From contig NZ_BMDW01000003.1 of NCBI RefSeq assembly GCF_014636175.1, positions 186,001 to 250,000 on the forward strand: DNA of 64,000 nt. The letters run 5' to 3'. Positions 57,851 through 64,000 of the stretch are shown here, in pieces. The notes below the pieces were generated by a model. The model was given only the letters and a program-made list of their open reading frames with translations. It was not told where the DNA came from and did no database searches. How positions within the stretch are numbered: the stretch's first letter is position 1; each line of letters starts with the position of its first letter. Both the position numbers and the translations under genes were made by a program. Origin of the DNA: Sphingomonas psychrolutea. GTDB lineage: Bacteria > Pseudomonadota > Alphaproteobacteria > Sphingomonadales > Sphingomonadaceae.

Positions 57851-57986
57851 CCTCCCCGGTACGGGGAGGGGGACCGTTCGGCTCCTTCGGCCGAATGGTG
57901 GAGGGGCAGTTGCGGGTGACGGCGTTTGGGGCTGCCCCTCCACCGTTCGCTGAATGCTCACGGTCCCCCTCCCCCGTTGGGGGAGG
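57851..57986. repeat. Palindromic element between two minus-strand genes
   Basis: A 136-bp unit with imperfect 26-bp inverted ends, left 57851-57876 and right 57961-57986, both carrying CCTCCCC and GGGGGACCG. The left end folds as CCCCG-GTA-CGGGG; the middle has CATTCGGCC-type arms. It fills nearly all of the space between the small membrane protein and the dehydratase. Confidence 0.85.
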
Positions 57987-57988
57987 AG

Positions 57989-58957
57989 TTAAGAGATGCC
58001 CGCCAGCACCCGCCCGTACGCCGCCAAATCGACGTTCCCGCCCGACAGCAGCACCAGCATCCCAGCCTCGACCTTTACCCGCCCCGCCAGCAGCGCCGCC
58101 AGCGCGACCGCGCCACCGGGTTCGACCACCAGCCGCAATCGCTCTGCCGCCCAGCGTTGCGCTGTGCGAATCTGCGCTTCGCTCACCGCCACACCCGTCG
58201 CGCCACGGCGCGAGAGGACATGGAAGGTCAGCTCCGACACGCGCTTGGTCTGCAAGGCATCGCAGGCGGTCGGCGGTGGCGAAGCGCCGACTTCCTCGAT
58301 CCAGCCGGCCTCGAGCGAGCGGCGCATGTCGTCCCAGCCTTCGGGCTCCGCCACCGTGATGCCCGCATCGGGTAAGGCCAGCGCCAGACCAGCGGCCAGG
58401 CCACCGCCACCGCATGGCACGACCACGCGAGTCGGCGCGCCGAGGCCGACCGCCTGCATCTGCGCCGCCGCTTCGATCCCGGCACTCCCCTGCCCCTCAA
58501 TCACCCACGGGTCGTCAAAGCTCGGCACCAACACTGCGCCCCGCGCCGCCGCGAGGGCTGCTGCGATCTTCTCGCGACTCTCCGTCGCGCGGTCATAGGT
58601 CACCACCTCCGCCCCGAGCGCGAGCGTGCCCTCGCGCTTCGCTTTGGGGGCATCGGAGGGCATGACGATCAGCGCGGGCATGGCGAGCCGCTTCGCCGCC
58701 CACGCGACTCCTTGGGCGTGATTGCCCGATGAGAAAGCGACGACGCCTTTGCTGCGCAAATCGGATTCAATGGCGGTGAGCCGATGCCATGCCCCGCGCA
58801 GTTTGAACGCGCCCATCGGCTGCAAGCATTCAGCCTTGAAAGCGACCTTAACCCCTTCGATTTCCACCACGAATAAGGGCGACGGCGGGACGATCGCGGT
58901 GACCTTTGCGGCGGCATCGCGCACCCCGGCGCGGGTCGGCTGTCTTAAAATTGTCAC
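57989..58957 (-). CDS. Threonine/serine dehydratase-like PLP enzyme
   Basis: A 322-residue fold-type II PLP enzyme. PLP Lys in QPMGAFKLRGAWHRL; phosphate loops SSGNHAQGVAWAAK and VPCGGGGLAAGLALAL; IEGQGSAGIEAA; C-terminal LLSGGNVDLAAYG. It deaminates threonine or serine, or may be a racemase. It lacks the C-terminal regulatory domains of IlvA. Start GTG with GGAG 8 nt upstream. Confidence 0.9.
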   Translation of the reverse strand: MTILRQPTRAGVRDAAAKVTAIVPPSPLFVVEIEGVKVAFKAECLQPMGAFKLRGAWHRLTAIESDLRSKGVVAFSSGNHAQGVAWAAKRLAMPALIVMPSDAPKAKREGTLALGAEVVTYDRATESREKIAAALAAARGAVLVPSFDDPWVIEGQGSAGIEAAAQMQAVGLGAPTRVVVPCGGGGLAAGLALALPDAGITVAEPEGWDDMRRSLEAGWIEEVGASPPPTACDALQTKRVSELTFHVLSRRGATGVAVSEAQIRTAQRWAAERLRLVVEPGGAVALAALLAGRVKVEAGMLVLLSGGNVDLAAYGRVLAGIS

Positions 58958-59094
58958 GCATTATCTCCGGGGGTCTAAAACCGCTTTACAATAGAAAAGC
59001 GCGACCGTATTGCGCCCATCCGCTGCCCCATGGGACTTCCAACCGCAAGGCAGTGTTTCGTGAACTTGTCTGCGGACATTGGAGGTCCCTTGAA

Positions 59095-60315
59095 TTGCAC
59101 AATCTACATCGCGCGCTGGGGTTAGCGACCACCCCTTCGACTACCACTTCGGTATTCGACATCGCTAAGCAGCGGCCGGTTCAGCCGGTCACGCTGGTTC
59201 GTCCGCATGCGGCATCGCGTGCGGCCCGGTTCTTCGTCGAGAAGTTCCCGGGCCGCTCGATGTATGCGGTGAAGGCGAACCCGTCTCCCGCCCTCCTGCA
59301 GATTCTGTGGGGCAGCGGAATCACGCATTACGACGTCGCCTCGATTGCCGAGGTGCGGCTGGTGGCGACCACGCTGCCCGACGCGACCTTGTGCTTCATG
59401 CACCCGGTCAAGGCAGCGGAGTCGATCGCTTCGGCCTATTTCGACTATGGCGTGCGGACGTTCTCGCTCGACAGCGTGGAAGAGCTGGAGAAGATCGTCC
59501 GGGCGACCAACCATGCCGAGGATTTGACGCTGTGCGTCCGTCTCCGCGTATCGTCGGAACATTCCAAGCTGAGCCTCGCGTCGAAGTTCGGCGCGGCCCC
59601 GGGCGAGACCAAGGAACTGCTGTTCCGTGCGCGCCAGGCGGCGGATGCGCTTGGCATCTGCTTCCATGTCGGCAGCCAGGCGATGACGCCCGAAGCCTAT
59701 GCCAATGCGATGGAGCGTGTTCGCGCCGCCATCGTCGATGCGGCGGTGACGGTCGACGTGATCGATGTCGGCGGGGGTTTCCCCTCGACCTATCCCGGAA
59801 TGGAACCGCCCCCGCTCGAACGTTATTTCGAGACGATCCACCGTGCGTTCGAATCGCTGCCGGTCAGCTATTCGTCCGAACTGTGGTGCGAGCCCGGTCG
59901 TGCGTTGTGCGCTGAATATAGCTCGATCGTGGTGCGCGTTGAGAAGCGCCGCGGCGATGAGCTGTTCATCAATGACGGTGCTTACGGCGCGTTGTTCGAT
60001 GCAGCGCATATCGGCTGGCGCTTCCCGGTCGAATTGCTGCGGGAACCCGAGAGCCGGTCGAAGGACATGCCGTTCAGCTTCTACGGCCCGACCTGCGATG
60101 ACATGGACCATATGGTGGGTCCGTTCTATCTGCCGGCGGACGTGCAGGCGGGCGACTATCTCGAGATCGGGATGCTCGGCGCGTATGGATCGGCGATGCG
60201 CACCGCGTTCAACGGCTTCGGATCGGACGAGACGGTGATCGTCGCGGATGAGCCGATGGCGTCGCTGTATGTCGGGGATGAGCGCGAAGTCGCTTCGAAC
60301 GTCGTCACGCTGTAA
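59095..60315 (+). CDS. Ornithine/lysine decarboxylase (fold-type III)
   Basis: A 406-residue PLP decarboxylase. PLP Lys in SMYAVKANPSPALL; ICFHVGSQAMTPEAY; VIDVGGGFPSTYPG; WCEPGRALCAEYSSIVVR; and the substrate and dimer motif FYGPTCDDMDHMVGPFYLP. It probably makes putrescine (ornithine) or cadaverine (lysine). The start is TTG with GGAGG at 59081-59085; no ATG lies near. The deoxyhypusine-synthase-like gene follows after a palindromic element, which fits homospermidine synthesis. Confidence 0.93.
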   Translation: MHNLHRALGLATTPSTTTSVFDIAKQRPVQPVTLVRPHAASRAARFFVEKFPGRSMYAVKANPSPALLQILWGSGITHYDVASIAEVRLVATTLPDATLCFMHPVKAAESIASAYFDYGVRTFSLDSVEELEKIVRATNHAEDLTLCVRLRVSSEHSKLSLASKFGAAPGETKELLFRARQAADALGICFHVGSQAMTPEAYANAMERVRAAIVDAAVTVDVIDVGGGFPSTYPGMEPPPLERYFETIHRAFESLPVSYSSELWCEPGRALCAEYSSIVVRVEKRRGDELFINDGAYGALFDAAHIGWRFPVELLREPESRSKDMPFSFYGPTCDDMDHMVGPFYLPADVQAGDYLEIGMLGAYGSAMRTAFNGFGSDETVIVADEPMASLYVGDEREVASNVVTL

Positions 60316-60341
60316 CACGGCAACACCACTATGGCCTTCTT

Positions 60342-60457
60342 CCTCCCCTCCCGCTTGCGGGAGGGGACCGAGGGGTGGGCCTGCGCTCTCCCCACACCAT
60401 CCCTCGCGGTTCACGCGAGCCCACCCCCCTGCCCCCTCCCGCAAGCGGGAGGGGAGG
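60342..60457. repeat. Palindromic element with perfect 25-bp terminal inverted repeats
   Basis: A 116-bp unit. Ends 60342-60366 and 60433-60457 are exact inverted copies, and each folds on itself (CCCCTCCCGC-TT-GCGGGAGGGG). The right end finishes in GGGGAGG, which serves as the ribosome-binding site of the next gene 10 nt later. Same family as 54074-54234 and 57851-57986. Confidence 0.9.
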
Positions 60458-60467
60458 AGAAGAAGAA

Positions 60468-61517
60468 ATGACCGAAGTCCTCAACACCAACCGCAAGGCC
60501 GAGCTCCTCTCGACCACCGTCGAACATATCGACATCACCAGCTTCGACGCGCGGCCGATTGTCGACGCAATGAAGAAGATGAGCTTCACCAGCCGCGATC
60601 TCGGCCGCGCGACCGACATCTATAACCAGATGCTCGCCGATCCCGATTGCTCGATCTTCCTCGTCATCGCCGGATCGACCTCGGCGGGCGGGTGCATGGA
60701 CCTCTATGCCGAACTGCTGCGCAACAACATGATCGACGGCGTCGTCGCGACCGGTGCGTCGATCGTCGACATGGATTTCTTCGAAGGCCTTGGCCACAAG
60801 CATTATCAGGCGCTCGACGTGCCGCACGACGACGTGCTGCGCTCGCTGCTGATCGACCGCATCTACGACACCTATATCGACGAGGAAGAGCTCCAGCACG
60901 TCGACCATACGATCTTCGAGATTGCCGAAACGCTGGAACCCCGCCCTTATTCGAGCCGCGAATTCATCCGCGAGATGGGCAAGTACCTCGTCGAGCATGG
61001 CAAGAAGGACAACAGCCTGGTCAAGCTCGCGTATGAGCATGACGTGCCGATCTTCTGCCCGGCATTCGTTGACAGCTCGGCCGGCTTCGGGCTGGTCAAG
61101 CATCAGGTCGACAGCGTTAAGGCGGGCAAGCCGTACATGGTGCTCGACGCGATCGCCGATTTCCGCGAGCTGACCGAAATCAAGATCAAGGCAGGCGTTA
61201 CCGGCCTGCTGATGATCGGCGGCGGCGTGCCGAAGAACTTCATCCAGGATACGGTCGTCTGTGCCGAAATCCTCGGCCATGACGATGTCCAGGTGCACAA
61301 ATACGCCGTGCAGATCACCGTCGCCGACGTGCGCGACGGGGCGTGCTCGTCCTCGACGCTGCAGGAGGCGGCGTCGTGGGGCAAGGTCAACACCGCGATC
61401 GAGCAGATGGTCTTCGCCGAGGCCGGTTCGGTGATGCCGCTGCTCGCCAGCGACGCCTATCACCGCGGCTTGTGGAAGAATCGCGTGAAGCGTCGCTGGG
61501 GTGCCAGCTTCGATTAA
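60468..61517 (+). CDS. Deoxyhypusine-synthase-like / homospermidine synthase-type enzyme
   Basis: A 349-residue NAD-dependent aminobutyl transferase. SIFLVIAGSTSAGGCMDLYAELL, DGVVATGASIVDMDF and the catalytic Lys in LQEAASWGKVNTAIEQ mark the DHS fold. In bacteria, which lack hypusine, such enzymes make sym-homospermidine from putrescine or related products. GAGGAGAAGAAGAA lies before the ATG, partly from the palindromic element. The decarboxylase gene directly upstream supports a polyamine role. Confidence 0.92.
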   Translation: MTEVLNTNRKAELLSTTVEHIDITSFDARPIVDAMKKMSFTSRDLGRATDIYNQMLADPDCSIFLVIAGSTSAGGCMDLYAELLRNNMIDGVVATGASIVDMDFFEGLGHKHYQALDVPHDDVLRSLLIDRIYDTYIDEEELQHVDHTIFEIAETLEPRPYSSREFIREMGKYLVEHGKKDNSLVKLAYEHDVPIFCPAFVDSSAGFGLVKHQVDSVKAGKPYMVLDAIADFRELTEIKIKAGVTGLLMIGGGVPKNFIQDTVVCAEILGHDDVQVHKYAVQITVADVRDGACSSSTLQEAASWGKVNTAIEQMVFAEAGSVMPLLASDAYHRGLWKNRVKRRWGASFD

Positions 61518-61543
61518 GTTGCGCTTCGCTACCGAATGATGCA

Positions 61544-61576
61544 GCCTCCCCCGAAGCAATTTGGGGGAGGCTTTTT
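61544..61576 (+). terminator. Terminator overlapping the ribosome-binding site of the MAPEG gene
   Basis: GCCTCCCCC and GGGGGAGGC form a perfect 9-bp stem with a 10-nt loop, followed by TTTTT. The ATG of the next gene comes directly after the T-run, and GGAGG in the right arm is its only ribosome-binding site. The hairpin should end the polyamine transcript and hide that site in read-through RNA. Confidence 0.85.
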
Positions 61577-62005
61577 ATGCAGAGCGAAATTCTAAAACCG
61601 GTCGTCGTGCTCGTCGCCTGGTCGCTGGTGATGTGGGCGTGGATGGTTGCCGTGCGCATTCCCGCGCTGAAGAAAGCCGGGATCGATCTCGGCAAGATAC
61701 GCGGCAGCCGCCCGGGGCAGCTCGACGGCGTGGTGCCGGACAAGGCGCAATGGCCCGCGCACAATTACATGCATTTGATGGAACAGCCGACGATCTTCTA
61801 CGCGATCGCCATCGTCATCGCGCTGAGCGGGACTGGCAACGGCGTTAACGCCTGGATCGCCTGGGGCTATGTCGCGATTCGGATCGCCCACAGCGTTCTT
61901 CAGTCGACGATCAACAAGATCAACATCCGCTTTCTGTTGTTTTTGCTCTCTACGCTGTGCCTGATCGCGCTGACGCTGCACGCGGCGATGGCAGTGTTCG
62001 CGTAG
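61577..62005 (+). CDS. MAPEG-family membrane protein
   Basis: A 142-residue protein with four membrane helices (about 5-25, 68-85, 90-105, 120-140). PAHNYMHLMEQPTIFYAIAIVIAL and RIAHSVLQSTINKINIR are the conserved MAPEG segments (eicosanoid/glutathione metabolism family). Bacterial members often conjugate or detoxify with glutathione. Its ATG follows the terminator T-run. It is convergent with the asparagine synthetase, 1 bp between stops. Confidence 0.88.
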   Translation: MQSEILKPVVVLVAWSLVMWAWMVAVRIPALKKAGIDLGKIRGSRPGQLDGVVPDKAQWPAHNYMHLMEQPTIFYAIAIVIALSGTGNGVNAWIAWGYVAIRIAHSVLQSTINKINIRFLLFLLSTLCLIALTLHAAMAVFA

Positions 62006-62006
62006 C

Positions 62007-63899
62007 TCAGCCGAACAACCGCGCCATCGATCGGTCGAGCATCACCAATTGCCACAGCGTCCGCCCATGGTCGGCGCGACCGGCGCGGTGATCCTCGGCG
62101 AGGCGCGCGATCGTGGCGGGATCGAACCAGCCGGTGCCGATCAGCACGCGCGATTTGGCGAGCGCCGCCGCCTCGTTGGCGAGCGGCCCGCGCAACCACG
62201 CACTGATCGGCGTGACGAAGCCCATTTTCGGGCGGTAGAGAATGTCCTTGGGGAGGTATCGCTCCATCGACTTTTTGAGCAGCCACTTCCCCTGCCCTCC
62301 CTTCAACCGCAGTCCGGCGGGGAGTTTCGCGGCGAATTCGACGAGGCGATAATCGAGCAGCGGCTCGCGCGCCTCCAGCCCGACCGCCATGCTGGTGCGG
62401 TCGGCCTTGGTGAGGATGTCGCCGGGCAGCCAATGCTGGAAATCGGCATATTGCGCGCGGTCGAGCGCATCGCGCGCTGGCGCATCGCGCATCGAGCGGA
62501 CGTAGCGGTCCTCGGCGCGGTGGCCGCCGAGCGCGCTGCGGGCGGCGTCGCTGAACAGGGCCGCGCGCAGAGCGGGCGTGGTGACACCAACCGAGCGGGC
62601 ATAGCCCTCCGCGCCATCTGCGGCGAGAGCGAGCAAAGTGGTTTTGGCGCGCAGCGGGCGCGGCGCCCAATCGGCCTTGGGATAATAGCGGCCGAGCGTG
62701 CCGAACAAATTCTGGCGGATCGAAGCGGGGACAAGGCCTCTTACCCGTTCTTCCGCCGCCTGAAATTTGTAGCGGCGATAGCCGGCGAAGGCTTCATCGG
62801 CGCCGTCGCCCGAGAGCGCGACTGTAACATCTTCGCGCGCAAGTTCGCATACGCGGTAGGTGGCGAGCGCCGAGGCATCGGCAAACGGCTCGTCGAACGC
62901 GTGGACGAGCGTGTCGATCAGGCTGAAATCATTTGCTGCGACGATCCGCTCGCGGTGCTGCGTGGCGAAGCGCTGCGCGATCTCGTCGGCATAGCGGCGC
63001 TCGTCGAGGCTCGCTTCGTCGAAGCCGATCGTGCAGGTCCGCACCGCGCCGCGCGACGCCTCCGCCATGAGCGCGACGACCGCCGAACTGTCGACCCCGC
63101 CCGACAGGAATGCACCGAGCGGCACGTCCGCCACCATCCGCGAGGTGACGGCATCGCGCAGCAAAGCGAGCAACTCTTCTTCGAGCGCCTTGGCGGAGCC
63201 AGTCGCACGGCGGCTGAAATCCACGTCCCACCAGCGCGATGGCGCGGGCACGGCCTTGCCGCGTTCGATCAGCAGGGAATGTCCGGCGGGCAGTTTCTTC
63301 ACCCCTGCGACGAGGCAGGTGTCGTCGGGGACGTAGCCGAAGGCGAGATAATCCTCGACCGCGCTGATCTGCGGCGCGCGACGCAGCAGCGGATGCGCGA
63401 GCAGGCCCTTCAACTCCGACGCGAAGGCGACCGCGCCATCGGACAGTTCGGCATAGTGTAGCGGCTTCACGCCGAGCCGGTCACGCGCAAGGAACAGGCA
63501 TTGCCGCCGCGCATCGTGCAGCGCGAAGGCGAACATGCCGTTCAACCGATCGAGCATCGCCGGGCCCCATGCCGCCCAACCGTGGAGCAGCACTTCGGTA
63601 TCGCCTGCGGTGACGAACACCGCGCCCATCGCCTGCAATTCGGCGCGGAGTGCCGCGAAGTTATAGATTTCGCCATTGTAGGTGACGGTCAGCGCGCCAT
63701 CGGCGCTCGCCATCGGTTGCGGCGAGCCTGCCACATCGATGATCGAGAGGCGACGATGGCCGAGGCCGACGCCGGGCGCGGTCCACACACCCGATCCATC
63801 GGGCCCGCGATGCGCTTGCGCGTCGGCCATCGCCCGGATCCGCGCGGGATCGACGGGCTTGGGGGTAGCGGGATAATAGAGACCGGCGATGCCGCACAC
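62007..63899 (-). CDS. asnB: Asparagine synthetase (glutamine-hydrolysing), AsnB family
   Basis: A 630-residue enzyme. Glutaminase domain begins MCGIAGLYYP with Cys2; AHRGPDGSGVW, GHRRLSIIDVAGSPQPM, YNGEIYNFAALRAEL, GDTEVLLH. Synthetase domain with PPi loop LGAFLSGGVDSSAVV, ALSGDGADEAFAGYRRYK and TKADRTSMAVGLEAREPLLD. It makes asparagine, or amidates sugar or polymer products in the exosortase-linked subgroup; no exosortase genes are seen. The start is GTG. Complete, ending 1 bp from the MAPEG stop. Confidence 0.94.
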   Translation of the reverse strand: MCGIAGLYYPATPKPVDPARIRAMADAQAHRGPDGSGVWTAPGVGLGHRRLSIIDVAGSPQPMASADGALTVTYNGEIYNFAALRAELQAMGAVFVTAGDTEVLLHGWAAWGPAMLDRLNGMFAFALHDARRQCLFLARDRLGVKPLHYAELSDGAVAFASELKGLLAHPLLRRAPQISAVEDYLAFGYVPDDTCLVAGVKKLPAGHSLLIERGKAVPAPSRWWDVDFSRRATGSAKALEEELLALLRDAVTSRMVADVPLGAFLSGGVDSSAVVALMAEASRGAVRTCTIGFDEASLDERRYADEIAQRFATQHRERIVAANDFSLIDTLVHAFDEPFADASALATYRVCELAREDVTVALSGDGADEAFAGYRRYKFQAAEERVRGLVPASIRQNLFGTLGRYYPKADWAPRPLRAKTTLLALAADGAEGYARSVGVTTPALRAALFSDAARSALGGHRAEDRYVRSMRDAPARDALDRAQYADFQHWLPGDILTKADRTSMAVGLEAREPLLDYRLVEFAAKLPAGLRLKGGQGKWLLKKSMERYLPKDILYRPKMGFVTPISAWLRGPLANEAAALAKSRVLIGTGWFDPATIARLAEDHRAGRADHGRTLWQLVMLDRSMARLFG

Positions 63900-63926
63900 T
63901 AACGCGTCACCCGGACAATAAGCGTC

Positions 63927-64000
63927 ACCCCGGCCTCGAGCCGGGGCCCATGATTCCGCGCACGCATCGCCGGCTGGATTCGCTGCACGATGGGCCCCGG
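63927..64000. repeat. Palindromic repeat cut by the window edge
   Basis: CCCCGGC-CTCGA-GCCGGGG followed by CCCATGATTCC, and near the end ATGGGCCCCGG, which begins the inverted partner arm. The right part lies beyond the window. Same style as 29631-29712 and 37703-37805. It sits upstream of asnB. Confidence 0.7.

Noticed and set aside
62049..63461. 470-codon plus-strand frame opposite asnB
   Set aside because: Antisense of a clear asparagine synthetase.
1..64000. CRISPR array, tRNA, rRNA, prophage or insertion sequence
   Set aside because: No regularly spaced repeats, no tRNA cloverleaf or rRNA blocks, and no integrase, transposase or phage structural genes were seen.

Overview
The window looks like a chromosomal segment of a GC-rich alphaproteobacterium, most likely a member of the Sphingomonadaceae (Sphingomonas or a close relative). 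This is inferred from protein content and was not tested by database search. The pointers are a ChpT-type histidine phosphotransferase beside a cheA-W-Y-B-R cluster, the ffh-rpsP-rimM...trmD-rplS arrangement, a psp locus with its own PspF, an RpoH of alphaproteobacterial type, an ornithine decarboxylase/deoxyhypusine-synthase-like polyamine pair, and GC-rich palindromic repeats between and inside genes. I found no rRNA, tRNA, CRISPR array, prophage or insertion sequence.

Layout. 1-4 kb: 5' end of ahcY with a palindromic operator, an algH homologue broken by a 1-nt frameshift, a single-Cys peroxiredoxin, AMP nucleosidase and small membrane proteins. 4-12.7 kb (minus strand): secreted M2 peptidase, a tightly overlapping four-gene run (hydrolase, DsbA-like, GFA-like, AT-richer UDG-fold candidate), asd, MgtC-like protein and a secreted S9 peptidase. 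12.8-19.5 kb: methyltransferase, tandem DUF418 membrane proteins and a cell-wall set (M23 peptidase, L,D-transpeptidase, DUF882 protein). 19.6-26.5 kb: ribosome/SRP operon ffh-rpsP-rimM...trmD-rplS, split by about 3 kb that carries vapBC, a thioredoxin-reductase-like gene and a TIGR04222/GRDP-like pair. 26.7-32.9 kb: GGDEF-EAL protein, mtaB-ftsY-yciB, a glycosyltransferase and a secreted unknown.

32.9-37.7 kb: sodB, pspF and a divergent, sigma-54-promoted psp operon. After pspABC it carries five more small single-pass proteins, most with a coiled coil, one only 38 residues long. 37.8-40.4 kb: sufE, a [2Fe-2S] protein, a J-domain protein, the RNase P RNA and an AmpD-like amidase. 40.5-46.8 kb: cheR, cheB, cheY, cheW, cheA, chpT and a JAMM peptidase. 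46.8-53.4 kb: rluD, rpoH, mtgA, ybaB-dnaX, two small genes and the 4.5S SRP RNA. With ffh and ftsY, all core SRP parts are in the window. 53.4-56.1 kb: an Fe-S operon of two cysteine desulfurases and a ferredoxin; one desulfurase is interrupted in frame by a palindromic element. 56.2-64 kb: hydrolase, an AT-rich two-gene PIN cassette, threonine-dehydratase-like enzyme, the polyamine pair, a MAPEG protein and an asparagine synthetase.

The most unusual themes are the enlarged psp operon, GC-rich palindromic elements that have entered reading frames (mtaB, cysteine desulfurase) or supply ribosome-binding sites, and the placement of essential trmD in translational overlap with a VapC toxin.
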